Assembly (NCBI GenBank): GCA_000434775.1
Contig: FR895492.1
Location: forward strand, 33,106-42,434
From: Eggerthella sp. CAG:368
Lineage (GTDB): Bacteria; Actinomycetota; Coriobacteriia; Coriobacteriales; Eggerthellaceae
DNA: 9,329 nt
Direction of reading: 5' to 3'
The notes under the pieces are model-generated. The model worked only from the letters and a program-made list of their open reading frames with translations, ran no database searches and was not told where the DNA came from. Made by a program: the position numbers and the translations under genes. Positions 1 to 6,462 of this stretch are shown one piece after another (the stretch's first letter is position 1; every line of letters starts with the position of its first letter).

Positions 1-593
1 CTGAATTCGCTGCTGATGGCGTTGCAGGTTTGGCGGTACTTAATACCGTAATAGCATCTGGTGCTGCAATGCTTTCGTGGATGCTCGTTGAAACTATTAA
101 GACTGGAAAGCCAACCCTTGTTGGTGCAGCAACTGGTCTTGTTGCAGGCTTGGTTGTTATCACTCCTGCTGCTGGTTTTGTTGAGCCTTGGGCCGCTCTA
201 ATCATGGGTCTTATCGTTTCCCCAATTTGCTATTTTGCAATTTCGTTCTTGAAGGCAAAGATTGGTTACGACGATGCTCTCGATGCCTTTGGTTGCCATG
301 CTGTTGGTGGTATGGTTGGCGGAATCCTCACTGGTTTGTTCTGTGTACCTGAGCTTTCTTGGACTGATTTTGGTGGCTTATTCTACACTGGTGACGTGTT
401 TCTTCTCATTTCTCAGATTCTCGGCATCCTAGTTACTATCGCTTTCGTTGCAATTGGCTCTTTGATTATCGGTCTTATCGTAAAGGTAATCTTTAAGGGA
501 AGCTTGCGTGTAAGCAAGGCGAAGGAAGCACAAGGCTTGGACGTATCTGAACATAATGAATCGGCATATCCTGCATTCATCGGTCTTGATTAG
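1..593 (+). CDS. amt: Ammonium transporter (Amt/MEP/Rh family), 3' part only
   Basis: This is the C-terminal ~197 residues of an inner-membrane ammonium channel; the gene enters from the left edge, so its start is not visible (an in-frame TTG at 30 is internal). The reading frame is open from base 3. The family moves ammonium/ammonia into the cell as a trimer. Visible family features are the GKPTLVGAATG and ITPAAGFVEP segments, the LGYDD-like IGYDDALDAFGCHAVGG block and the C-terminal cytoplasmic tail with GLDVSEHNESAY, the part that P-II proteins contact. The His of the GCHAVGG block (codon 297-299) corresponds to the second of the twin pore histidines (His318 in E. coli AmtB); the first lies outside the window. 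About five membrane segments remain. A P-II gene follows after 25 nt, which supports an amtB-glnK operon in which the P-II protein plugs the channel. No truncation other than the window edge. Confidence 0.96.
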   Translation, partial: EFAADGVAGLAVLNTVIASGAAMLSWMLVETIKTGKPTLVGAATGLVAGLVVITPAAGFVEPWAALIMGLIVSPICYFAISFLKAKIGYDDALDAFGCHAVGGMVGGILTGLFCVPELSWTDFGGLFYTGDVFLLISQILGILVTIAFVAIGSLIIGLIVKVIFKGSLRVSKAKEAQGLDVSEHNESAYPAFIGLD

Positions 594-618
594 TTGAAGT
601 AGAAAGGAGTGTGTTGAT

Positions 619-957
619 ATGAAGCGTATTGTTGCAATCGTAAGACCAGAAAAGCTTGAGCCTTTGAAGGAAGCTCTTTTTGAAGCAAATATTTCTGGCA
701 TGACTATCTCTCAGGTTAATGGCTGTGGTAATCAGCACGGTTGGAAGGAATACTTCCGAGGCAGTGAAGTTCTTCTCAATATGGTTCCAAAGGTTAAGTT
801 CGAAATCATTGTTGAGGATAGCCGTTCTGAAGAAATCGTTGAGGTTATTTGCAAGGAAGCTCGTACAGGTGAAGTTGGCGATGGCAAAATCTTCATCTCT
901 CCTGTTGAGGGTGTTGTAAGAATCAGAACAGGCGAACGTGACGGAGATGCGGTATAA
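619..957 (+). CDS. glnK: P-II family nitrogen regulatory protein (GlnK/GlnB)
   Basis: A 112-residue trimeric signal protein, exactly the length of E. coli GlnB/GlnK. The family senses 2-oxoglutarate and ATP/ADP and controls nitrogen targets; being next to amt, its likely partner is the ammonium channel, hence the name glnK rather than glnB. Conserved positions align without gaps: the start MKRIVAIVRPEKL, Gln39 and Lys58 (2-oxoglutarate/Mg-ATP site), the TGEVGDGKIF nucleotide-binding motif around residues 83-92, and the C-terminal VIRIRTGE-like segment. The T-loop is unusual: Tyr51, the residue uridylylated in proteobacteria and adenylylated in some actinobacteria, is Val, and position 46 is Phe. 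Ser49 in an RGSE context is present. Regulation by GlnD at Tyr51 is therefore not possible. The ribosome binding site AGAAAGGAG at 601-609 fixes the ATG start. The stop is followed by a strong terminator. Confidence 0.95.
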   Translation: MKRIVAIVRPEKLEPLKEALFEANISGMTISQVNGCGNQHGWKEYFRGSEVLLNMVPKVKFEIIVEDSRSEEIVEVICKEARTGEVGDGKIFISPVEGVVRIRTGERDGDAV

Positions 958-1011
958 ATTAGCTCCCCTAACGTAGCTGGTTGTCATTTCTTAAAGGGAA
1001 TGGTACCCATT

Positions 1012-1043
1012 ATAAAGAGAGCCCAAACTTGGGCTCTCTTTAT
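1012..1043. terminator. Bidirectional intrinsic terminator between glnK and cydB
   Basis: A perfect 15-bp inverted repeat: the left arm 1012-1026 (ATAAAGAGAGCCCAA) and right arm 1029-1043 are exact reverse complements around a 2-nt centre, so the folded loop is probably 4 nt. The stem has a GC core (GAGAGCCC) flanked by A-run and T-run arms on both sides, so it works in either direction. It lies 54 nt after the glnK stop and 19 nt after the cydB stop on the other strand, exactly where convergent transcripts should end. Confidence 0.9.
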
Positions 1044-1062
1044 TGATAGCAGGATTCTGTTT

Positions 1063-2094
1063 TTAATAGTCTGTCAGATCGTCTTTGGTGATTTTACCTC
1101 TGAATGTCCGATAGATAACAACGTGATAAAGCAATACTAAAGGTAAACCAATGCATACGATAATTGACATTGCCACAAGAGCGTATTCTGAAGATGCGGC
1201 ATTTGCTACCGTAATAGATAACGCGGGGTCGGTAGCTGGGATGAGGCTCGGAAAAATACCCGCAGCCGCCATTCCAACGAGGCCGACACAGATAACACTA
1301 AGAGCGATATGATTTGGAAGATCTTTTCCTTTAGATGAAAGAGCAAAAGAAACCAAAACACACAGTGCAATAAGTGCTAAGAAAATAAATCCTACAATTT
1401 TATTTCCCGAACCAAGAGCAGCATATTGCGGAGTAGTGATAAAGAGCGCCATTGCGATAAGCGTGAATACAACCAAGGCAACAGTAGAAAATGTGCGAAT
1501 AATTTGAGCTCGTTTATAAATTGGCTCATTGGTTTGTGCTTTGACGGTAAGCCAAGAAGATCCAAGGAGAATCATTTGTACTAAGCCGAGTACGCCACAA
1601 ACAAGTGCAAATGGATTTAGCAGCGCAAAGAAGCCGCCGATATAGTCACCATGTGCGTTGAGTTCGATTCCTCCCACAATATTTCCTACTGCTACACCTA
1701 AAAGGAGTGCTGGAAGAAGAGATCCGATAAAGAAGAAGTTGTCCCAAATCTTTTTTAACGCCGGATCATGGTGTCTAAACTCAAGCGAAACCGCTCGAGC
1801 GATAAGCCCGAACAAAACAAGCATTATAGCGAGATAGAATCCCGAAAACGAAGTTGCATATGCAGGGGGAAAGGCCGCGAATAATGCTCCTCCCGCGGTA
1901 AGAAGCCAAACCTCATTGCCATCCCAAATAGGTCCAACGGCTCGTCTCATAAGTGCCTTATCGTATTCGCTTTTTTGAATAAAGGGATAAAGAACACCAA
2001 TTCCTAAGTCGAGGCCGTCCAAGATAAAATAGCCAACAATAAGAATGGCAATTAAAACAAACCAGAGGCCTTGTAAGAACGTTATTTCTAACAT
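1063..2094 (-). CDS. cydB: Cytochrome bd ubiquinol/menaquinol oxidase subunit II
   Basis: A 343-residue polytopic membrane protein that pairs with CydA in the cytochrome bd oxidase, which reduces oxygen to water at low oxygen tension and takes electrons from membrane quinol. The N-terminal half carries the CydB hallmark GPIWDGNEVWLLTAGGALFA (residues 54-73), containing Trp57 and Asp58; Asp58 falls at the same number as the E. coli CydB residue in the proton path. An early FILDGLDLGIG motif (23-33) is also typical. About eight to nine hydrophobic segments are readable. The gene starts 2 nt after the cydA stop, and its ribosome binding site GAGGAGGA (2101-2108, - strand) is inside the last Glu codons of cydA, so the two are translationally coupled. 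No cydDC (heme/thiol ABC exporter needed for bd assembly) lies in the window; the DNA downstream is a terminator. The length is normal and no key residue is missing. Confidence 0.97.
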   Translation of the reverse strand: MLEITFLQGLWFVLIAILIVGYFILDGLDLGIGVLYPFIQKSEYDKALMRRAVGPIWDGNEVWLLTAGGALFAAFPPAYATSFSGFYLAIMLVLFGLIARAVSLEFRHHDPALKKIWDNFFFIGSLLPALLLGVAVGNIVGGIELNAHGDYIGGFFALLNPFALVCGVLGLVQMILLGSSWLTVKAQTNEPIYKRAQIIRTFSTVALVVFTLIAMALFITTPQYAALGSGNKIVGFIFLALIALCVLVSFALSSKGKDLPNHIALSVICVGLVGMAAAGIFPSLIPATDPALSITVANAASSEYALVAMSIIVCIGLPLVLLYHVVIYRTFRGKITKDDLTDY

Positions 2095-2096
2095 GA

Positions 2097-3464
2097 TTAT
2101 TCCTCCTCTGCCTTTGCAAGCCGTGCTTCTTCTTCAAACTTTTCTTCCTCCGGCCCCGCTTTTACAAAGCGTAAGGTAATGCGTAGATACGCGATAAGAA
2201 TAAAAAGATAAAAGAGAATGAATGCGGCTATTGTTAAGAGCAGGTCAGTCGAAGAAACTGCAAGCGATATTCCATCTTCGGTTAAAAGTTCACCCCAAAC
2301 AATCCACGGCTGCCTTCCTACTTCAGTGACAATCCATCCAGACTGGATAGCAATTAATGGAAGCAAGGGTCCAAAACAGAGTAGTCTCAATAATCCCTTC
2401 TTAGGCTCTTTGTTTTTTCGAAGTGAAATCCATGCGAAAATAACCCAAAGCACCATACAGCCAAAGAGGGCAACCATGATGTGATAAGCCTGGAATGTAA
2501 TATTGATAGGCGGTAACATGTCCTTTTCGAAGTCGTTAAGACCAGGATAGACTGTGTCGAAACTACCTGATGCAAGCCAGCTTGTTGCCCCCGCTAATGG
2601 CAGTTCAATCGAAGTTGTTGTTTTTGTTTCTTCATCAACCCAACCAAATAATGATAGGGGAGCAGGGCCAGATTCCCACTGACCTTCCATGGAAGCAAAT
2701 TTAGTAGGTTGATTTTCAGCTACTACTACGGCTTGCTGATGGGCAGCAGGAATCATTAAAATTAAGGTTATTACTGCAACCACTGCGCCAATGTGTAAGG
2801 TTTTTCTACCAAATTCTGCATTTCGCTTTTTTAGAAGATGGTAGGCACCAATAGCCATAGCAACAAAAGCACCAAAGATTAAAAGAGAATCAACTGTGTG
2901 GAAGTAGCGTGCTGCTGTTGAAGGATTAAAAGCTGCTTCCCAGAAATTAGTGATAATGGCTTTTGATCCATCAGCGGCGATTTCGTATCCAGCAGGTGTT
3001 TGCATCCAGGAATTTGCAATCAAAATCCAGAGCGCGGAAAGGCACGAACCAATCCAAACCAACCAAGCTGAAACTAAATAGAATTTTTTCGATACTTTTT
3101 TTCGTCCAAAAAGGAGAACACCCAAGAAACATGATTCAAGGAAGAATGCCAACAGAGCTTCAGCTGCAAGTGGTGCGCCAAAGATATCGCCAACAAATCT
3201 TGAATAGTTTGCCCAGTTTGTTCCGAATGAGAACTCCATGGTAATACCTGTTGCAACGCCAACAGCAAAGGTGACCGTGAAGATCTTAGTCCAAAAATGA
3301 GCAGCAGCTGCATCTTTTGGATCCCTTGTTTTGTAGTATCGAGTTTCAGATACTGCAAGAATGAGACCTAAGCCAATAGACATAGGAACAAACAGAAAAT
3401 GAAACGCAACACACAAAGCGAATTGTAGTCGAGACAAAAAGACTACGTCAGTGAATAATTCCAT
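2097..3464 (-). CDS. cydA: Cytochrome bd oxidase subunit I
   Basis: The heme-bearing subunit of cytochrome bd oxidase, 455 residues from the chosen start. Visible ligands and motifs (numbered from ATG 3464): His22 in SRLQFALCVAFHFLFVP (heme b595 ligand, E. coli His19), Glu102 and Glu110 in the APLAAEALLAFFLES helix (E. coli Glu99/Glu107), His189 in RYFHTVDS (heme b558, E. coli His186), Met330 in YHIMVAL (E. coli Met393), and the GRQPW quinol-site motif at 383-387. The Q-loop holds the conserved Lys255 and Glu260 in PTKFASMEGQWE, but the long insertion of E. coli-type CydA is absent, so this is the short-Q-loop class common in Gram-positive bacteria. About nine membrane segments. I chose ATG 3464 because the ribosome binding site GGGAGGGG lies 7 nt before it; a TTG at 3470 sits only 1 nt after that site. 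The C-terminus is unusually Glu-rich. Confidence 0.97.
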   Translation of the reverse strand: MELFTDVVFLSRLQFALCVAFHFLFVPMSIGLGLILAVSETRYYKTRDPKDAAAAHFWTKIFTVTFAVGVATGITMEFSFGTNWANYSRFVGDIFGAPLAAEALLAFFLESCFLGVLLFGRKKVSKKFYLVSAWLVWIGSCLSALWILIANSWMQTPAGYEIAADGSKAIITNFWEAAFNPSTAARYFHTVDSLLIFGAFVAMAIGAYHLLKKRNAEFGRKTLHIGAVVAVITLILMIPAAHQQAVVVAENQPTKFASMEGQWESGPAPLSLFGWVDEETKTTTSIELPLAGATSWLASGSFDTVYPGLNDFEKDMLPPINITFQAYHIMVALFGCMVLWVIFAWISLRKNKEPKKGLLRLLCFGPLLPLIAIQSGWIVTEVGRQPWIVWGELLTEDGISLAVSSTDLLLTIAAFILFYLFILIAYLRITLRFVKAGPEEEKFEEEARLAKAEEE

Positions 3465-3471
3465 ACGCAAA

Positions 3472-3480
3472 CCCCTCCCT
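3472..3480 (-). promoter_or_regulatory. Ribosome binding site of cydA (decides start)
   Basis: Read on the - strand, AGGGAGGGG ends 7 nt before the ATG at 3464. This is ideal spacing for the ATG and impossible for the TTG codon at 3470, which would add two residues. Confidence 0.8.
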
Positions 3481-3517
3481 TATTGCCGATGGAAACTACG
3501 TAATAAAAGTCTAGCAA

Positions 3518-3547
3518 TAATTAGTCATAAAATAGATTCAAATGCAA
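3518..3547 (-). promoter_or_regulatory. Candidate cydA promoter
   Basis: On the - strand, TTGCAT (3547-3542) and TAATTA (3523-3518) are separated by 18 nt, a plausible -35/-10 pair about 55 nt before the cydA start. The -35 box lies inside the dyad CAAAT-GCA-ATTTG (3539-3551). An alternative extended -10 (TGCTAGACT, 3517-3509) exists without a good -35. The region is AT-rich, so chance matches are easy; this is a guess. Confidence 0.3.
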
Positions 3548-3551
3548 TTTG
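3539..3551. repeat. Dyad-symmetric element CAAAT-GCA-ATTTG upstream of cydA
   Basis: Two 5-bp arms that are exact reverse complements around GCA, overlapping the candidate cydA -35 box. It could be an operator controlling cydAB. It does not match the Rex consensus (TTGTGAA-type arms) or another site I recognise. Short dyads arise by chance in AT-rich DNA. Confidence 0.35.
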
Positions 3552-3558
3552 CTATCAG

Positions 3559-3570
3559 AATGGTACCATT
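3559..3570. repeat. 12-bp perfect palindrome AATGGTACCATT in the cydA-leuA intergenic region
   Basis: A perfect 12-bp palindrome 7 nt beyond the CAAAT-GCA-ATTTG dyad, about 95 nt upstream of the cydA start and 129 nt upstream of leuA. A near copy with one extra C (AATGGTACCCATT) is at 999-1011, on the other side of the cyd operon. It is a reasonable candidate for a regulator binding site; the regulator is unknown. Confidence 0.4.
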
Positions 3571-3628
3571 TTATTTATGAATGAATTGTTAGGTCTTTGT
3601 TGCTTTATAGCGTAAGGAAGACTGACTT

Positions 3629-3658
3629 TTTAAACCGATAAAAAAGAAATGGTATAGT
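3629..3658 (+). promoter_or_regulatory. Candidate leuA promoter
   Basis: TATAGT at 3653-3658 is a good -10 candidate about 40 nt before the leuA start; TTTAAA at 3629-3634 could be a weak -35 at 18-nt spacing. No T-box, leader peptide with Leu codons or terminator-antiterminator pair was seen between here and leuA, so any leucine control is probably through a DNA-binding regulator or feedback inhibition of the enzyme. Confidence 0.35.
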
Positions 3659-3698
3659 AAGCAAGTTAATCAGAACATGTTTAGGAAAGGATCGCGAG

Positions 3699-5222
3699 AT
3701 GACACGCAAAATCGCAATTTTTGATACCACTTTGCGCGATGGTGAGCAATCACCTGGTGCGTCAATGAATTCTGAAGAGAAACTGGTTATCACGCGACAG
3801 CTACTACGCTTAGGTGTGGATGTAATTGAAGCTGGCTTTCCTGTTTCTTCTCCTGGAGATTTCAAGAGTGTTCAACAGATTGCCGATGAGGTAGGAGATC
3901 GTGCTATTGTATGTGCTCTCACTCGTGCTGTAGAAAAAGACATCGATTCAGCTGCAGATGCACTTGCAAACTGTAAACGTCCTCGTATTCACACGGGTAT
4001 CGGTGTTTCTTATAGCCATATTTACGATAAACTCCGCACAACACCTGAGGTTATTCTTGACCGCGCAGTTCATGCGGTTAAATATGCTAAGAAGTACTGC
4101 GAAGATATTGAGTTTTATGCTGAAGATGCAGGACGTTCGGATTACGAGTTCCTTGCAAAGGTATGTGAGGCAGTAATCGATGCGGGCGCTACAGTTGTTA
4201 ATATTCCAGATACCACCGGCTATTCCTTACCTGACGAATATGGTCGTCGCATTCGTTTCTTGATGGAAAATGTTTCAAACATTGATAAAGCAACTATTTC
4301 GGTTCATTGTCACAACGACCTTGGTATGGCAACGGCGCTTTCTCTTGCGGGTGTAGCTAATGGTGCAGGTCAAATCGAATGTACAATCAATGGTTTAGGC
4401 GAGCGTGCTGGCAATACCGCTATGGAAGAAGTGGCAATGGCCATTAAGATGCATGGCGAAGAACTTGATGCTCATACCGATATCAATACCCGAGAATTCG
4501 TTCGTGCTTCTCGTTTGGTATCGTCCATCACGGGCTTTTTGGTACAGCCCAACAAGGCAATTGTTGGTGCAAACGCCTTCGCTCATTCTTCTGGTATCCA
4601 TCAGGATGGCGTTATCAAGGCTCGTGATACCTATGAGATTATTGATCCTACTGAAGTAGGAGCAGGTCAGAGCTCTATTGTTCTTTCTGCACGTTCGGGT
4701 CGTGCTGCTCTTCGTCATCGCCTTGAAGCCCTTGGGTATCATATCGAAGGCCAAGCGTTTGAAGATTTACATACCGCCTTTCTTGATTTGGCCGATAAGA
4801 AGAAGGAAGTCTACGACGAAGACCTTGAGTCTTTGGTTGGCGAACATGGTCGCACCCAGCAGGCTCATTACACCTTGAAGTCTGTTCAAATTTCGTGCGG
4901 TCAGCCTCTTATCCCTACGGCTACGGTAACGCTTCGTGATGCAAACGATAACGAGTTTGTTGCCTGTTCAACTGGTACGGGTCCTGTTGATGCACTGTAT
5001 AAAGCAGTAAATGAAATTGTTGACATCAAGAATGATCTTACCGAGTTTGCTGTTCAGAGTGTTACTCGTGGTATTGATGCCTTGGGCGAAGTTACAATTC
5101 GTGTTACCGCTGACGATGGTGAGGTATTTACAGGTCGCGGCGCTGATGGCGACATCATTGTTTCTTCCGCAAAGGCGTATCTCAATGCTTTGAACCGCTT
5201 GATTTCGAGCAGGGAAAAATAA
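3699..5222 (+). CDS. leuA: 2-isopropylmalate synthase
   Basis: This enzyme condenses acetyl-CoA with 2-oxoisovalerate to give 2-isopropylmalate, the committed step of leucine synthesis, in the cytoplasm. The 507 residues match the short (E. coli-type) LeuA length, not the ~600-residue form of mycobacteria. The HMGL-like TIM barrel shows FDTTLRDGEQSPG (8-20, metal-binding Asp14), His98 in RIHTG, the metal ligands His203 and His205 in SVHCHNDLGMA, NGLGERAGN (231-239) and AFAHSSGIHQDG (293-304). The C-terminal ~110 residues form the leucine-binding regulatory domain, with CSTGTGPVDALYKAV (423-437) and GRGADGDIIVSSAKAYLNALN, so feedback inhibition by leucine is expected. One oddity is Tyr140 in EFYAEDAGR, where most LeuA proteins have Ser. 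AGGAAAGGA at 3683-3691 supports the ATG start. No leuB, leuC or leuD follows; they must be elsewhere. Citramalate synthase is a less likely alternative. Confidence 0.95.
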   Translation: MTRKIAIFDTTLRDGEQSPGASMNSEEKLVITRQLLRLGVDVIEAGFPVSSPGDFKSVQQIADEVGDRAIVCALTRAVEKDIDSAADALANCKRPRIHTGIGVSYSHIYDKLRTTPEVILDRAVHAVKYAKKYCEDIEFYAEDAGRSDYEFLAKVCEAVIDAGATVVNIPDTTGYSLPDEYGRRIRFLMENVSNIDKATISVHCHNDLGMATALSLAGVANGAGQIECTINGLGERAGNTAMEEVAMAIKMHGEELDAHTDINTREFVRASRLVSSITGFLVQPNKAIVGANAFAHSSGIHQDGVIKARDTYEIIDPTEVGAGQSSIVLSARSGRAALRHRLEALGYHIEGQAFEDLHTAFLDLADKKKEVYDEDLESLVGEHGRTQQAHYTLKSVQISCGQPLIPTATVTLRDANDNEFVACSTGTGPVDALYKAVNEIVDIKNDLTEFAVQSVTRGIDALGEVTIRVTADDGEVFTGRGADGDIIVSSAKAYLNALNRLISSREK

Positions 5223-5225
5223 TCT

Positions 5226-6254
5226 GTGTTTTGCCTCGATTGTGGACAAAAAATCTCTGATACAGATGAGGCGTGCCCACAGTGTGGCTTAAAGGTCTCC
5301 GAAATGCGTGAACGCATTGCGCAAGCGCAGGAGATGGTGACCTATGCCGAAACTATTGGGCCCGCCTCTACCCAGAAATTACCTCCCGTTCCTGAGCGGA
5401 TATATAAAGACAAAGACGGTAATGTCTTGCGCCCTGAAGAAAAAATCGATATCTCAGAGCGATTTAAACGTGAAGATGTTCTGGGCGGTATCCCTCAAAT
5501 CGGTTCTTCTGACCCCTATGTAACTATGCCTATCAAGAAGGTCGTCTCCGATAAGGGTGAAGTTGTTGCTGATGTCGACAGGGAACAAAAAGTGTTTTCA
5601 CAGGAACCTGTCAAAGAAACGTTTTGGTCACCTAAGCGTATCGTTCTTGTTGTTTTACTTGTTGCACTTTTGATAGCTGGTTGTGTTTTTGGCTATATGC
5701 ATGTTTCAGACCAGGGACGCAATTCGGAATCTATCCCTTCTGTAACCGAGGAATTAACCCAAAAACAAGTATCAACTGAAGAACAAAAACCAGTCGATAC
5801 TTCCTTAGAAATCTATAAGGCGCTCAATTCTTCCTATGTGGAACTTGATTCATTTTATTCAGAGCTCAGAACATGTATCGACGAGTTTGAAGGTTATTTT
5901 CTTCTTGTGGATTTGAACTCTCGTAAGTCACATGCTCAAGGAATACTTGATTTGCAAACCCGCGTTACTCAAAGTAGGGAATCGCTTGCTAGTTCAATGA
6001 AAGAGTATGGGGTTACTGAGACAAATGAGTATTATGCGCAATATCAGCAAATCGATGAGCTTTACAGCTATCTTCTAGATCGAATACATGTCATTGTTTC
6101 GTGCTGGGATATAAGTCTCTCTTACGACGACCCTCGTGATTACTCTCAAGAAATTCTTTCTCCTATTGTGGATGATTTACAAGGAGGAGAATCTATCTCT
6201 GAAACAAAATTCCTTGAACAGTACCCCCAGAGTGCTCCTCAGCAACTTGAATAG
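5226..6254 (+). CDS. Unrecognised zinc-ribbon, single-pass membrane protein
   Basis: A 342-residue protein of unknown function. Residues 2-21 form a short zinc ribbon with Cys3, Cys6, Cys17 and Cys20 (CLDC...CPQC), like the small zinc-ribbon modules found at the N-termini of many Gram-positive membrane proteins. Residues ~25-135 are polar and probably disordered. One hydrophobic helix spans ~139-158, preceded by SPKR, so the ribbon should be cytoplasmic and the C-terminal ~180 residues outside. The outer part begins with a Ser/Thr/Glu/Gln-rich linker (165-192) followed by a probably helical domain rich in Tyr, Glu and Asp. The GTG start is required because any later start would remove the first CxxC; AGGGA at 5211-5215 is a fair ribosome binding site. 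The gene begins 3 nt after the leuA stop, so it is probably co-translated with leuA, although nothing in it suggests leucine synthesis. Base composition resembles its neighbours. Confidence 0.85.
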   Translation: MFCLDCGQKISDTDEACPQCGLKVSEMRERIAQAQEMVTYAETIGPASTQKLPPVPERIYKDKDGNVLRPEEKIDISERFKREDVLGGIPQIGSSDPYVTMPIKKVVSDKGEVVADVDREQKVFSQEPVKETFWSPKRIVLVVLLVALLIAGCVFGYMHVSDQGRNSESIPSVTEELTQKQVSTEEQKPVDTSLEIYKALNSSYVELDSFYSELRTCIDEFEGYFLLVDLNSRKSHAQGILDLQTRVTQSRESLASSMKEYGVTETNEYYAQYQQIDELYSYLLDRIHVIVSCWDISLSYDDPRDYSQEILSPIVDDLQGGESISETKFLEQYPQSAPQQLE

Positions 6255-6270
6255 TGTTTTTTGCTGGCTC

Positions 6271-6285
6271 TGTTCTTATAGAACA
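6271..6285. repeat. Inverted repeat TGTTCT-TAT-AGAACA after the zinc-ribbon gene
   Basis: Two exact 6-bp arms around TAT, 16 nt after the stop at 6254. It could be a weak hairpin at the end of the leuA transcript, but no T-run follows directly (TCTATATTTAAG), so it is not a convincing intrinsic terminator. An operator is the other option. Not recognised as a known site: the order of the arms is opposite to the actinobacterial/Bacillus LexA box. Confidence 0.3.
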
Positions 6286-6338
6286 TCTATATTTAAGAGC
6301 TTCGTAAGGTGATATGTGAAGTTTAAAGTTTGGTCCTT

Positions 6339-6370
6339 TTGACTGCTGGTCTTATGGAAAAAAATATGAT
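6339..6370 (+). promoter_or_regulatory. Candidate promoter of the rimP-nusA-ylxR-infB operon
   Basis: TTGACT at 6339-6344 is one base from the -35 consensus and TATGAT at 6365-6370 one base from the -10 consensus. The 20-nt spacer is longer than ideal; TATAAA at 6370-6375 is an alternative -10 with no good -35. This is the best promoter-like stretch in the 210-nt gap before rimP and would give a leader of roughly 85-90 nt. Confidence 0.45.
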
Positions 6371-6412
6371 ATAAATGATAAGCACCTTTGGGTGTATATA
6401 CTTTCGTTTGTT

Positions 6413-6446
6413 GAGGAAGTGGGCTTGTCCCGCTTCTTTTCTTTCT
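6413..6446 (+). terminator. Terminator-like hairpin (possible attenuator) in the rimP leader
   Basis: GAAGTGGG (6416-6423) pairs with CCCGCTTC (6429-6436), an 8-bp stem with one G-U pair and a CTTGT loop, extendable by further wobble pairs, followed directly by TTTTCTTTCT (6437-6446). It ends only about 6 nt before the ribosome binding site of rimP. It may terminate the leuA/zinc-ribbon transcript, act as an attenuator in the leader of the nusA operon, or both. The short stem and interrupted T-tract are the kind of terminator known to depend on NusA in Bacillus. I infer, but cannot show, that it controls this operon. Confidence 0.6.
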
Positions 6447-6451
6447 AGGGC

Positions 6452-6462
6452 AAAAGGAGGGG
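6452..6462 (+). promoter_or_regulatory. Ribosome binding site of rimP (decides start)
   Basis: AAAAGGAGGGG ends 2 nt before ATG 6465, with the AGGAGG core 4 nt away. It selects this ATG over an in-frame ATG at 6375, which has no such site and would add 30 residues unlike any RimP. AAAAGGAG (6452-6459) can also pair with CTTCTTTT (6433-6440), which overlaps the right arm of the hairpin upstream. Confidence 0.75.

Noticed and set aside
577..987. 136-codon open frame on the - strand over glnK
   Set aside because: It lies antisense to a clear P-II gene, has no family resemblance and runs into the spacer; it is a shadow of glnK codon use.
3600..3698. T-box or leucine leader peptide before leuA
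   Set aside because: No T-box consensus, no terminator hairpin and no short open frame with repeated Leu codons is visible in the ~100 nt before the gene.
6383..6394. CACC-TTTG-GGTG mini-hairpin in the rimP leader
   Set aside because: Only a 4-bp stem, too weak to call alone; it could be part of a larger leader fold.
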